DNA of 64,000 bases, taken from Mycobacterium sp. (GTDB lineage Bacteria; Actinomycetota; Actinomycetes; Mycobacteriales; Mycobacteriaceae). Location: assembly GCA_025965975.1 (NCBI GenBank), contig JAOPVX010000188.1:1-64000 (forward strand), written 5' to 3'. A program made the position numbers and the translations under genes. The notes beneath the pieces were generated by a model, which saw only the letters and a program-made list of their open reading frames with translations, ran no database searches and had not been told where the DNA came from. This document shows positions 9,070 to 19,513 of the stretch, in pieces. Position 1 is the first letter of the stretch. Each line of letters opens with the position of its first letter.

Positions 9070-11421
9070 TCAGGCCGCGACGGTGGCGGCGTCCGCGGCC
9101 GGCTCCAGCGCCTGCAGGATGATGTCGGCGACGTCGGTCATCGGCTTGACTTCCAGCGCCTCGAGCACATCGGCCGGGACGTCGTCCAGGTCGGGCTCGT
9201 TGCGTTGCGGGATGAAAACCGTTGACAGACCGGCCCGTTGCGCGGCCAGCAGCTTCTGCTTGACCCCGCCGATCGGCAGCACGCGCCCGTTCAGTGTCAC
9301 CTCGCCGGTCATGCCGACGTCGGAGCGCACCTGACGCCCTGTCGCCATCGACACCAGCGCGGTCACCATCGTCACACCCGCCGAAGGGCCGTCCTTGGGC
9401 ACCGCGCCCGCGGGGACGTGCACATGGATCCGACGGTCCAGCGCCTTGGGGTCGACGCCCAACTGCTCGGCGTGCGAGCGCACGTAGGACAGCGCGATCT
9501 GCGCCGACTCCTTCATCACGTCGCCCAATTGACCCGTCAGCTGCAGACTCGGCTCGCCGTCGGTGGCGCCTGCCTCGATGTAGAGCACGTCACCGCCGAG
9601 ACCCGTCACCGCCAAGCCGGTGGCAACACCCGGCACCGCCGTGCGTTCGGCCGATTCCGGCATGAACCGCGGACGGCCAAGGTAGCCAACGAGATCCGGC
9701 TCGTCGATGGTCAACGGGGCCGCCGGGTTGGCGACATCAGATTGGGCGCGGCTTTGCTCTAATTCCGTCGTCGCCTTGCGCAGCGCCTTGGCCAGCAGCC
9801 GCTCGAACTGCCGAACTCCCGGCTCGCGGGTGTAGTCAGCCGCGATCTTGCGTAGCGCGTCCTCGGTCACCGTGACCTCTTCGACCGTCAGCGCCGCCTT
9901 CTCCCGCTGCCTCGGCAGCAGGAAGTCGCGGGCGATCGCGACCTTGTCGTCCTCGGTGTAGCCGTCGAGCTGCACCAACTCCATGCGGTCCAGCAGTGCA
10001 GACGGGATGTTCTCGATTACGTTGGCCGTCGCCAGGAACACGACGTCGGACAGGTCAAGGTCCAGATCCAGGTAGTGGTCGCGGAACGTGTGGTTCTGCG
10101 CCGGGTCCAAGACCTCAAGCAACGCCGCCGACGGGTCGCCACGGTAGTCGGAGCCGACCTTGTCGATCTCGTCGAGCAGCACGACAGGGTTCATCGAACC
10201 CGCCTCGCCGATCGCCCGCACGATGCGGCCAGGCAGCGCGCCGACGTAGGTGCGCCGATGGCCACGGATCTCCGCTTCGTCGCGCACGCCGCCAAGCGCG
10301 ACACGAACGAACTTGCGGCCCAACGCCCGTGCCACGCTCTCGCCCAGTGACGTCTTGCCGACACCCGGCGGACCGGCCAGCGCCAACACGGCGCCTGACC
10401 CGCGTCCGCCGACGACCGCCATCCCGCGGTTGGCGCGACGCGCCCGCACGGCGAGGTACTCGACGATGCGGTCCTTGACGTCGTCCAGCCCGTGGTGGTC
10501 GGCATCCAGGATCTCGCGGGATCCCTTGAGGTCCGTCGAGTCTTGCGTGCGCACGTTCCACGGCAGATCCAGCACCGTGTCCAGCCACGTGCGGATCCAG
10601 CCGCCCTCCGGGCTCTGCTCACTGGACCGCTCCAGCTTGCCGACCTCACGCAGCGCGGCCTCACGTACCTTTTCGGGTAAGTCGGCGGCCTCGACGCGGG
10701 CCCGGTAGTCGTCGGACCCGTCGGGCTCACCCTCGCCGAGCTCCTTGCGGATCGCGGCGAGCTGCTGGCGCAGCAGGAATTCCTTCTGCGTCTTCTCCAT
10801 GCCCTCACGCACGTCTTCGGCGATCTTGTCGGTGACCTCGACCTCGGCCAATTGGTCGCCGGTCCAGTCGATCAGCGCCCGCAGCCGCTCGGTCACGTCG
10901 GGCGTTTCCAGCAGCTGCCGCTTCTGCACCTGCGTCAGGTAGGACGCGTATCCGGCCGTGTCGGCCAGCGCCGACGGGTCGGTGAGCTGGTTGACGAAGT
11001 CGATGATCTGCCACGCCTCGCGCCGCTGCAGCATCGCCAGCAGCAGCTTCTTGTATTCGGCTGCCAGCGCGATAGTCCCCTCCGGCGCGTCATCCTCGAT
11101 GACCTCGGTCACCTCGACCCACAGCGCCGCACCGGGTCCGTTCGCGCCGGCCCCGATGTGGGCGCGCCCCTTACCCCGCACCACCGCGGCCGTACCGCTG
11201 CCGCCCGCGATCCGGCCGACCTGCACGATCGACGCAAGCACACCGTAGGACGCGTAGCGGTCTTCCAGGCGCGGCGCGATCAACAGCTCACCGGACTCGG
11301 TGGCCCTTGCCGCGTCGACGGCGACGCGCGCGGCGTCGTCGAGCTCGATCGGAACCACCATTCCTGGCAGCACGATCGAGTCGCTCAAGAACAAAACCGG
11401 CACTGACTTGGCTTCAGCCAT
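9070..11421 (-). CDS. lon: ATP-dependent protease La (Lon)
   Basis: A full-length 783-residue Lon protease. The N-terminal substrate-recognition domain (about residues 1-200) is followed by a helical region, a AAA+ module with Walker A GPPGVGKTS and Walker B VVLLDEIDKV, and a C-terminal serine-lysine protease domain with PKDGPSAGVTM (catalytic serine) and the downstream GGVKQKLLAAQRAG (catalytic lysine). Lon degrades misfolded and some regulatory proteins. It is found in fast-growing and other environmental mycobacteria but not in M. tuberculosis, which helps place the organism. The ATG is preceded by a strong ribosome site (ggaggg). It is divergent from the GNAT-AAA+ gene across a 121-base gap. 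Confidence 0.97.
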   Translation of the reverse strand: MAEAKSVPVLFLSDSIVLPGMVVPIELDDAARVAVDAARATESGELLIAPRLEDRYASYGVLASIVQVGRIAGGSGTAAVVRGKGRAHIGAGANGPGAALWVEVTEVIEDDAPEGTIALAAEYKKLLLAMLQRREAWQIIDFVNQLTDPSALADTAGYASYLTQVQKRQLLETPDVTERLRALIDWTGDQLAEVEVTDKIAEDVREGMEKTQKEFLLRQQLAAIRKELGEGEPDGSDDYRARVEAADLPEKVREAALREVGKLERSSEQSPEGGWIRTWLDTVLDLPWNVRTQDSTDLKGSREILDADHHGLDDVKDRIVEYLAVRARRANRGMAVVGGRGSGAVLALAGPPGVGKTSLGESVARALGRKFVRVALGGVRDEAEIRGHRRTYVGALPGRIVRAIGEAGSMNPVVLLDEIDKVGSDYRGDPSAALLEVLDPAQNHTFRDHYLDLDLDLSDVVFLATANVIENIPSALLDRMELVQLDGYTEDDKVAIARDFLLPRQREKAALTVEEVTVTEDALRKIAADYTREPGVRQFERLLAKALRKATTELEQSRAQSDVANPAAPLTIDEPDLVGYLGRPRFMPESAERTAVPGVATGLAVTGLGGDVLYIEAGATDGEPSLQLTGQLGDVMKESAQIALSYVRSHAEQLGVDPKALDRRIHVHVPAGAVPKDGPSAGVTMVTALVSMATGRQVRSDVGMTGEVTLNGRVLPIGGVKQKLLAAQRAGLSTVFIPQRNEPDLDDVPADVLEALEVKPMTDVADIILQALEPAADAATVAA

Positions 11422-11466
11422 CAGATTCCCTCCAAAGTTCAGTCTGATCGACTCAACCCTGCGGTG

Positions 11467-11496
11467 GGGTGATTTGTTCCCCCGTCGGGATCACCC
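11467..11496. promoter_or_regulatory. Inverted repeat in the divergent lon / GNAT-AAA promoter region
   Basis: GGGTGAT at 11467-11473 is matched by ATCACCC at 11490-11496 with a 16-base spacer. It is in the middle of the only intergenic space between lon and the GNAT-AAA+ gene, so it could be a shared operator. It does not match a regulator consensus that I recognise, and chance occurrence is possible in GC-rich DNA. Confidence 0.3.
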
Positions 11497-11542
11497 ATCC
11501 GGGCGATGCAGCGTGCCCGCTCAAGCGGTATCCCTGACGTCC

Positions 11543-12820
11543 ATGCCCCCATGGCGCTTGCGCGATTTTCACGCGGACGACCTCGACCAGGCGATCTCCG
11601 TCTGGGACCAGAGTCGTCGCCCCGACGAGTCCCATCCGGTTTTTCCGGTGTCGGAGGTGGTGTCGGCGGCCAAGTCCGGGCAGCCCGCGGTCGTCGCGGT
11701 TGTCGGTGACCAGCTGGTGGGCATGGCCGTGGCGCAACAGCACGGCGAACGCGCCTGGATCTCGATGGTCGCCCTGAGCAACCGGTGGCGGGATCGAGGC
11801 ATCGGCAGCGCGCTGCTCAGCGATCTAGAGGTACGGCTTCGCACCCTCGGGGTGCGACGTATCAGCGCGCTGCTGGCGGAGGACGCCACAGGGACGGCTG
11901 CGCTGCGCAACTCCGGCTACGCCGAACGCAGCGACCTGCTCTACTTCGAGAAGCTCGACCACGTCGGGGCATCCGACGCCGGCCTGCTCGCCGCGCTCGG
12001 TGGGCAGGTCATGCCTCGCGGACTATGGCAGGCGCTGGCCGGCATGGAGGCAGAAAAGCGGGTGATCGAACGGCGGATCGTGCTGCCCCTCGCCGAGCCC
12101 AATCTGGCTGAGCAGTATGGGGTCTCGCCGCCCAAGGCGGTCATCCTGTTCGGGCCGCCTGGCACCGGCAAGACAAGTTTCGCCAAGGCCGTCGCCGGCC
12201 GGCTCGGCTGGCCGTTCGTGGAGGTGTTCCCCTCGCGCCTCGCCGCGACCGACGTCGCGATGACTACGGCGCTGCGAGAGGCGTTCGTAAATCTCATGGA
12301 GCTCGAGGCGGCGGTCGTCTTCATCGACGAGGTGGAAGAGATCGCCGGCTCCCGGTCCGGTATTCCGTCGGATCCCGCCCACGGGGTGACCAACGAGCTA
12401 CTCAAGCTCATCCCGGCGTTCCGCCAGCGCGACGAGCGGTTATTGATATGCGCGACGAACTCCGTGCGGTCGCTGGATTCGGCCTTTCTGCGTCCTGGCC
12501 GGTTCGACTACATCATTCCGGTCGGGCCGCCCGACGATGTGGCCCGCGCCGCGATCTGGAAACGGTATCTGGGCGCCACCGCCGAATCGGTCGAGGTCGC
12601 CAAGCTGGTCGAAGCGAGCGTGATGTTCACCCCCGCGGATATCGAGTTTGCGGCCCGAAAGGGCGCTCAATCGGCGTTTGAGCGCGAGATCGAGTTCCGC
12701 CGCGGCGAACCCGCTTGCACCGACGACTACCTGGCCGCCATCGCCGACACCCGCCCCACCTTGACCGACGAGATGGTCGCCGAGTTCGAGGAGGACATCG
12801 CCGAGCGCACCCGACTGTGA
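11543..12820 (+). CDS. GNAT acetyltransferase-AAA+ ATPase fusion protein
   Basis: A 425-residue protein with two domains. Residues about 1-140 form a GNAT acetyltransferase domain with an intact acetyl-CoA pyrophosphate loop (RWRDRGIGSAL, 81-91). Residues about 165-400 are a classical-clade AAA ATPase: Walker A GPPGTGKT at 204-211, Walker B VVFIDE at 258-263, and a second region of homology ending in FLRPGRFD near 315-322 with candidate arginine fingers. The C-terminus has a lid-like helical part. The ATG at 11543 is chosen because it begins right before the GNAT fold; upstream codons overlap the lon promoter. It is divergent from lon, suggesting a role in protein quality control or an acetylation-linked remodelling step, which is inference. 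A terminator hairpin follows its stop. Confidence 0.88.
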   Translation: MPPWRLRDFHADDLDQAISVWDQSRRPDESHPVFPVSEVVSAAKSGQPAVVAVVGDQLVGMAVAQQHGERAWISMVALSNRWRDRGIGSALLSDLEVRLRTLGVRRISALLAEDATGTAALRNSGYAERSDLLYFEKLDHVGASDAGLLAALGGQVMPRGLWQALAGMEAEKRVIERRIVLPLAEPNLAEQYGVSPPKAVILFGPPGTGKTSFAKAVAGRLGWPFVEVFPSRLAATDVAMTTALREAFVNLMELEAAVVFIDEVEEIAGSRSGIPSDPAHGVTNELLKLIPAFRQRDERLLICATNSVRSLDSAFLRPGRFDYIIPVGPPDDVARAAIWKRYLGATAESVEVAKLVEASVMFTPADIEFAARKGAQSAFEREIEFRRGEPACTDDYLAAIADTRPTLTDEMVAEFEEDIAERTRL

Positions 12821-12838
12821 AGCTGCGCCCACAAAGCA

Positions 12839-12874
12839 GGGAGCCTGCCGTTCGGGGGTGGACGGCAGGCTCCC
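12839..12874. terminator. Bidirectional terminator hairpin
   Basis: A perfect 13-bp stem (GGGAGCCTGCCGT at 12839-12851 paired with 12862-12874) with a 10-base loop, between the convergent GNAT-AAA+ and antigen 85 genes. There is no long T-tract, as is common in mycobacteria, but stem length and position support termination in both directions. Confidence 0.85.
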
Positions 12875-12890
12875 TGGTTGTGGGTGGTCG

Positions 12891-14090
<1,200 letters not shown>

Positions 14091-15335
14091 CTAACCGTCG
14101 AGCCAGGGCGCGCCGCGCCCAAACCGGTACAGCTGTGTCACGTGTTGCGGCGTCAACTCCTCAAGCGAGGTCACGCCGAGCAGCCGCATCGTGCGGCTGA
14201 CCTGCCCGGACAGTATCTCGATGGCCCGGTCGACGCCTGCCTCGCCACCGGCCATCAGGCCGTAGAGGTATGCCCGGCCGACCAGGGTGAACCGCGCGCC
14301 GAGCGCCACAGCCGCCACGATGTCGGCGCCGGACATGATCCCGGTGTCCAGCAAAACCTCCGTGGCACCGCCGAGCTCGCGCGCGACGGTGGGCAGTAGA
14401 TGGAAAGGCACGGGTGCGCGGTCCAGCTGGCGGCCGCCGTGGTTGGACAGCAGCACGCCGTCGACACCGAGATCAACGACCGCGCGGGCATCATCCAACG
14501 TCTGGATTCCCTTGACTACCAACTTGTTCGGCCACTGCGTCTTGATCCAGGCCAGATCCTCGAACGTCACCGTCGGGTCGAACATGGTGTCCAGGTACTC
14601 GGCGACCGTTCCCGGCCAGCGGTCAAGCGACGCGAACGACAGCGGCTCGGTGGTCAGCAGGTCGAACCACCAGCGCAGGTGCGGCACCGCGTCCATCACG
14701 GTGCGCAACGTCAGCGTCGGCGGGATGGACATGCCGTTGCGGGTGTCACGCAGCCGCGCACCGGCCACGGGAACGTCGACGGTGACTAACAGCGTGTCGA
14801 AGCCCGCCGCGGCCGCCCGCCGGACCAGCGCCATCGACCGATCGCGGTCCTTCCACATGTATAGCTGAAACCAATTGCGGCCGTGCGGGTTTGCACCCTT
14901 GACGTCCTCGATCGAGCTGGTGCCAAGCGTCGAAAGGGAGAACGGAATACCAGCCCGGGCTGCGGCATGGGCGCCGGCGATCTCGCCCGAGGTGTGCATC
15001 AACCGGGTGAAGCCCGTCGGCGCTATCCCGAACGGCTGAGCGACATTGTCGCCGAGCACGGTCCGGCCGGTGTCGACCTTCGCGACGTTGCGCAGGATCG
15101 TCGGGTGAAATTCGATGTCACGGAACGCTTGTCGGGCGCGAGCCAGCGAGAGCTCCTCCTCGGCGGCGCCATCGGTGTAGTCGAACGCGGCTCTCGGGGT
15201 GCGGCGCTTCGCAATTCGGCGTAAGTCGTCGATGGTGAGCGCCGTCGACAGCCGTCGCGCAGTCGCGTTGAATTCAGGTCTCTTGAAGCCCATGAGCGCA
15301 CCGATCTCGCCGGGCCTAGGGAAACGTCGCTTCAC
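14091..15335 (-). CDS. lldD2: FMN-dependent L-lactate dehydrogenase (LldD2)
   Basis: A 414-residue FMN-dependent alpha-hydroxyacid dehydrogenase, the same length as M. tuberculosis LldD2 (Rv1872c) and matching it in long recalled stretches such as [25 protein letters not shown] and WFQLYMW. The SNHGGRQLD motif carries the catalytic histidine and the substrate-binding arginine; [11 protein letters not shown] and GRAYLYGL form the phosphate-binding end of the barrel. The enzyme oxidises L-lactate to pyruvate and feeds electrons to the respiratory chain. The start at 15335 reproduces the conserved N-terminus. It follows the MscS-like gene on the same strand with a 17-base gap, so read-through from the cyclase/channel operon is possible. 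Confidence 0.95.
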   Translation of the reverse strand: MKRRFPRPGEIGALMGFKRPEFNATARRLSTALTIDDLRRIAKRRTPRAAFDYTDGAAEEELSLARARQAFRDIEFHPTILRNVAKVDTGRTVLGDNVAQPFGIAPTGFTRLMHTSGEIAGAHAAARAGIPFSLSTLGTSSIEDVKGANPHGRNWFQLYMWKDRDRSMALVRRAAAAGFDTLLVTVDVPVAGARLRDTRNGMSIPPTLTLRTVMDAVPHLRWWFDLLTTEPLSFASLDRWPGTVAEYLDTMFDPTVTFEDLAWIKTQWPNKLVVKGIQTLDDARAVVDLGVDGVLLSNHGGRQLDRAPVPFHLLPTVARELGGATEVLLDTGIMSGADIVAAVALGARFTLVGRAYLYGLMAGGEAGVDRAIEILSGQVSRTMRLLGVTSLEELTPQHVTQLYRFGRGAPWLDG

Positions 15336-15352
15336 CGAACCGCTCTTTTGCG

Positions 15353-16756
15353 CTAATCGTCCGCCGCGGCGAGCGCGCGCCTGACGTGGCCGCGCCGCTC
15401 CTCGATGAGGCGGCCGAACTCCTGAAGCAGCAACGGCTTTTGCTGCAACAGTTCTTCGATGTGCTCGCGACCGATTTGGACCGCGGTGACTTCGACGATC
15501 GCCCGTGCGGTGGCCAGAACCGGTTCACGGGTCAGCGTCGTCTGGCCGAGGAAAGATCCTTCGTTGAGCGTCGTGACCGGCACAAGCGCCCCATCCTCGG
15601 TCGGCGCGGTCACTCGAACCCGACCCGACACGATGAAGGTCATATGCGCAGGCACCTCACCAAGGTGCTCAACGATCTCATCAGCGCCATACCTCACCAC
15701 CGTCGCATTGGGGGCGAGCTTCTGCTGATCCGCCGGGGTCAGCCGCAGCGCAGGCGCAACCACCCTGCGCAGCGCGGCCGCCACGACCTCCGGCGCGCAA
15801 AAGTCATCCACGGCTTCGTCGAGGTGAAGCCCTTCCCGGCGCGCGGCGTACCAGATCCACCGCAGGAATGTCGCCTTCGCGTCACCGTCGTCGGCCGGTG
15901 ATCGCAGTGGAATGCTCGTGCGGTATTGAATCCCCCCCAGCGGCACCGTCTTCGGTGCACGGTCGGGCTTGAGCTGCGGCAGCTCGCCCGCCACCCGGGT
16001 GAGCATCGCGCAGACCCGGTCCGGAGGGTCGTCCAACGAGAAAACGGTCGGGATTTTGATTTTGTATGCCCCGGGCGGGCGGCTCAGATTCGTGAACGAG
16101 GCGACCGCCAAAACGGAGTTCGGGGTGATCTGCAATCCCGAGCCGGTATCGACGTGTACTGCGCGCCAATTGACTTCGACGACACGCCCGCGTGCCGCCG
16201 AGCTCTCGATCCAGTCGCCCAGCCTGAAGGGCTGTTCGAACAGCATCAGCAGCCCGGAGATGATCTGGCCCACCGAGTGCTGCAACGTCAGACCGATGAC
16301 GATCGAGCCGACGCCAAGGGCCGTGAGCAGGCCGCCGATGCGGGCACCCCAGATGTAGGAGAGAATGATCGCCAAGCCGATGGCGATCAGCAGGAAGCGT
16401 GCGACGTCGACGAAGATGGCGGGGATCCGTTTTCGCCAGGTTCCCTCGGGCGCCGACTGGAACACGGTCGCGTTGACACCCGACAGCAGCAGCACCATCA
16501 CCACGAAGCCAAACAGCGTCGCGACCACCTTGACGGGGGTTTCCTGCGTCGGGATCTGCGTTGCCTTGACGAGCAGCAGGAGCAGGGCCCCGATCGGCAA
16601 CAAGTAGTTGCGCAGCAGGTTGACAGGCATGGCAAGGAAGCTATTCCGACGCTCCAGTGCGTGCTGCCACTCGGTGAGAACGATGAGCGCTACGGGCAGT
16701 CCTACTGCAACACCGACGGCCCAGTAGAACCACGAAGAAGACCAAACACTACTCAT
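15353..16756 (-). CDS. MscS-type channel with C-terminal cyclic-nucleotide-binding domain (Rv2434c-like)
   Basis: A 467-residue membrane protein beginning at the ATG that overlaps the cyclase stop (ATGA). Several transmembrane helices occupy the first ~190 residues, and the pore region [23 protein letters not shown] plus the beta domain [11 protein letters not shown] mark an MscS channel. From about residue 340 to the end is a CAP-type cyclic-nucleotide-binding fold. Its phosphate-binding cassette reads [19 protein letters not shown], so the canonical glutamate is glutamine and the canonical arginine-serine pair is valine-leucine; cAMP binding in the usual way is doubtful. Length and neighbour match Rv2434c (recalled). 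Coupling to the cyclase suggests a nucleotide-controlled or scaffolded osmotic channel. Confidence 0.88.
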   Translation of the reverse strand: MSSVWSSSWFYWAVGVAVGLPVALIVLTEWQHALERRNSFLAMPVNLLRNYLLPIGALLLLLVKATQIPTQETPVKVVATLFGFVVMVLLLSGVNATVFQSAPEGTWRKRIPAIFVDVARFLLIAIGLAIILSYIWGARIGGLLTALGVGSIVIGLTLQHSVGQIISGLLMLFEQPFRLGDWIESSAARGRVVEVNWRAVHVDTGSGLQITPNSVLAVASFTNLSRPPGAYKIKIPTVFSLDDPPDRVCAMLTRVAGELPQLKPDRAPKTVPLGGIQYRTSIPLRSPADDGDAKATFLRWIWYAARREGLHLDEAVDDFCAPEVVAAALRRVVAPALRLTPADQQKLAPNATVVRYGADEIVEHLGEVPAHMTFIVSGRVRVTAPTEDGALVPVTTLNEGSFLGQTTLTREPVLATARAIVEVTAVQIGREHIEELLQQKPLLLQEFGRLIEERRGHVRRALAAADD

Positions 16757-18987
16757 TGCTGACGCTCCGACACCCGCCAGATCGGCTGCTCCACCCCATC
16801 CATTGTGATAGCTCCAGCAGGTGTGAACGCTGCCATGTCGCCGATGGTTTCGTATACCCGCTGGGTCACATAGATTCCGTCTTGGGGCGAGCCGCTTTGA
16901 ACGCGGTAGGCGAGGTTGACCGCGGCACCCCACATGTCGTAGACGATCGAGGACCGACCTATCAACCCGCTGCTGACCCGGCCCGCGTCGATGCCGGCAC
17001 GCAGGCTTAGGTGGCGGCCGGTCTCGGCGTTGAACCGGTCGATGATGCGCTGGGTCTCGAGAGCGAAATCAACAGTGCGCCGGACGTTGTCCAGCCGCGG
17101 AACGTTGAGCCCACAGCTTGCCAGGTAACCGTTGTGCACGCTTCGCACCGGCTCGACGCCCAGCTCTTCTGCGGCGGCATCCATTTGGCGCGCTAACTCG
17201 TTGATGATGGACAGCGACTGTTCGGAGGTGAGTTCGGCTTGCAGCCGATCCAGGCCGACGATGTCGGCGAAGATCACGCTGACGTCCTGATGATCCTGGG
17301 CGATGATCTCCTCGCCCTGCCGATAACGCTCGACAACCCGCTCCGGCATCAGCAACGACAACAGCCGATCGTTCTCCCGGCGCTGCTCGTTGAGAAGATC
17401 TTCCTTGATACCCAGATTGCGGGTCATCTCGTTGAAAGCCTGTGTCAGGTCGCCGATCTCGTCGCGCGATTCCAAGGGGATGGCGACGTCGTAATCGCCG
17501 CCGCTGATTTTCCGCGCCCCGGCTTCCAATCTTCTGATGGGTCGCACGAATACCTGTGCCGCGAACATCGCCGCGAGACAGACGACGAAAATGATTGCCG
17601 CGGTGGAAATCACCATCGTCTTGGCGAACGCCGCCTCCCGAGCGAAGGCCTCTGCCGTGTCGAGCTTCGCAACGATCGACCAGTGCAGCCCGCTGTCAGG
17701 AATTTGCACGGGAGCATAAGCCTGCAGAGTCTGGTGACCGAGGTAGTCGGTGGTGATCATCGTCCCTGACTCGCCGCGTTGCGCGGCGCGCGTGGCTTCG
17801 GCTCCAACGGGCTGTATGAGAGTGGTCATGCCAAGGCGAATCGCGGTGTCGGCAATGTCGGGAGGTGTGCCTGCACGCACCACGTCGTGCTTGTACTGGG
17901 CCGGATTTTCCAGAATCAACCGCGAATCAGAACGCATCAGATCGTCTGGGCCGGCAAGGAACGTCTCGCCGGTGGCGCTCATTCCGGACGCAGCCCACTC
18001 CTTGTCGAAGGTCATCAGCCTGTTGATCTTCGTGATCGGGAATTGCAGTGCCATCACGCCTTCGGTGCGGCCATTGGCGCTTACGGGTGAGACCATCCAG
18101 GCTGTGGGCTGTCCCTCCGCGGGTTGATAGATCTCGAAGTCGGTAATCCCAACATAGTCGTCGGAGTTGGACGCCAATGCCTTTTCGTACGCGCCGCGCA
18201 GCAGGGACGAGTTGTACGGCCCGGTCAGGATGTTCGTGCCGAGGTCGACGTCTTTAAAGGCGGAATAGACGACGTTTCCGCGGGTGTCGAGGAGCAGGAC
18301 ATCCTGGAATTCGAACCGCTGGACGATCTGACGAAAGAAATCCTGATAGCGAGCGTTGGCCGCCGACCACGCACTGCCGTCGTGTGCGTCGTCAAGCGTG
18401 ACGGCGACATCATCGGACTTTCGCTGTGCGGTGTAAATCGCCTGTAGATACCTCTGCGTGTTCGTTGCCGGCAACACCGCATTCAGGTCGGGCTTCACGC
18501 TGCTGTACTGCTCGATTTCCTTCATGAATGTGCTGTTGTAGTAGTCGGCGATCGACTGTTGCTGCGCTGGGTTGATGGGTGCGTCGGCGAGCTCGTCGAA
18601 GCCTGCGATGAACGCCTGGATCGCGGGGACGGCGATGGCGCCGTGGGAGTAAAGGACCAGCGAATTCTTGAGGTCCTTGAATTCGCTCCCCAGCGCGCGT
18701 GACTGCGATTCGCGCACCTCGGTCAGCCGGTTGAAGACCGCAGAGCGCAACGAGCTCCGGCCAGCCTGGAAGGCGATCAGGCCGACGACCGTCGCGGCGA
18801 TGATCGTGCACAGCACCATCATCAGCACGAGCTTTGACTGAATGGAGAAGCGCGAGAGCAGCCTGCGTCGCCGGAGCCGGCCGAACCGTCGCGCCTTGAG
18901 CTGCTCCTGCGCGACGGGCTCGTCGGTAATTTGGTTCTCCGTCGGCCGATCCGTCACCGCATCTTCGTCACCAGACGATTGCGGCAT
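16753..18987 (-). CDS. Membrane class III nucleotide cyclase with CACHE-like sensor and HAMP (Rv2435c-like)
   Basis: A 744-residue protein starting at an ATG with an excellent upstream ribosome site (aaggaag). TM1 is about residues 52-73; a large extracytoplasmic CACHE-like domain follows, then TM2 near 435-462, a HAMP domain and a C-terminal class III cyclase domain. In the catalytic domain the first metal aspartate is present (IFADIVG), but the substrate lysine position is arginine, the second metal aspartate position is asparagine (VHNGYLASCG), and the adenine-specifying aspartate before VN is alanine (WGAAVNLAYR); the transition-state asparagine and arginine remain. Activity is therefore uncertain. 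Order and size match Rv2435c next to Rv2434c (recalled). It probably senses an extracellular ligand. Confidence 0.9.
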   Translation of the reverse strand: MPQSSGDEDAVTDRPTENQITDEPVAQEQLKARRFGRLRRRRLLSRFSIQSKLVLMMVLCTIIAATVVGLIAFQAGRSSLRSAVFNRLTEVRESQSRALGSEFKDLKNSLVLYSHGAIAVPAIQAFIAGFDELADAPINPAQQQSIADYYNSTFMKEIEQYSSVKPDLNAVLPATNTQRYLQAIYTAQRKSDDVAVTLDDAHDGSAWSAANARYQDFFRQIVQRFEFQDVLLLDTRGNVVYSAFKDVDLGTNILTGPYNSSLLRGAYEKALASNSDDYVGITDFEIYQPAEGQPTAWMVSPVSANGRTEGVMALQFPITKINRLMTFDKEWAASGMSATGETFLAGPDDLMRSDSRLILENPAQYKHDVVRAGTPPDIADTAIRLGMTTLIQPVGAEATRAAQRGESGTMITTDYLGHQTLQAYAPVQIPDSGLHWSIVAKLDTAEAFAREAAFAKTMVISTAAIIFVVCLAAMFAAQVFVRPIRRLEAGARKISGGDYDVAIPLESRDEIGDLTQAFNEMTRNLGIKEDLLNEQRRENDRLLSLLMPERVVERYRQGEEIIAQDHQDVSVIFADIVGLDRLQAELTSEQSLSIINELARQMDAAAEELGVEPVRSVHNGYLASCGLNVPRLDNVRRTVDFALETQRIIDRFNAETGRHLSLRAGIDAGRVSSGLIGRSSIVYDMWGAAVNLAYRVQSGSPQDGIYVTQRVYETIGDMAAFTPAGAITMDGVEQPIWRVSERQQ

Positions 18988-19075
18988 CGGCTTCCTTCTC
19001 TCGCTGGCTCTCGCTGGCAACGTCGATCACGCAGCAGACTAGCTTGAAAACCGCTGATCCAAAGGGAGGACAGCT

Positions 19076-19513
19076 GTGAATGGCGCAGATCAGTTTGACT
19101 TGCAGCGCTTCGTTGACGCCCAGCACCCCGTCTACGACACGGTGCTCGCCGAACTGCGCGGTGGCGCCAAGCGCAGCCACTGGATCTGGTTCGTGTTTCC
19201 GCAGCTGCGGGGCCTCGGCCGCAGCCCGACCGCTGCGCACTACGGCATCGCGTCGCTCGACGAGGCGAGGGCCTACCTGGCGCACGACGTGCTCGGTCCG
19301 CGGCTGGCCGAATGCACGCGACTGGTTCTGGCGATCGACGGCCGCTCGGTCGAGGACATCTTCGGCTGGCCCGACAACCTGAAGGTGCGCTCGTCGATGA
19401 CGCTGTTCGCGTACGCGACCGACGACAACGCCGATTTCCGCGGCGTGCTGGACAAGTTCTACGGCGGCGAGGAGGACCCGGCCACCGTCGAGCGGCTCAG
19501 CCAGGCGCGATGA
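19076..19513 (+). CDS. DUF1810 family protein (Rv1873-like)
   Basis: A 145-residue helical DUF1810 protein with a GTG start preceded by gggagga. Landmarks are DLQRFVDAQHPVYDTVLAEL, SHWIWFVFPQL and the LKVRSSMTLF segment. Length and context next to lldD2 match Rv1873 of M. tuberculosis (recalled, a solved structure without known function). It is divergent from the cyclase gene across 88 bases and converges on the amylase gene with a 17-base overlap. Function is unknown. Confidence 0.9.
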   Translation: MNGADQFDLQRFVDAQHPVYDTVLAELRGGAKRSHWIWFVFPQLRGLGRSPTAAHYGIASLDEARAYLAHDVLGPRLAECTRLVLAIDGRSVEDIFGWPDNLKVRSSMTLFAYATDDNADFRGVLDKFYGGEEDPATVERLSQAR

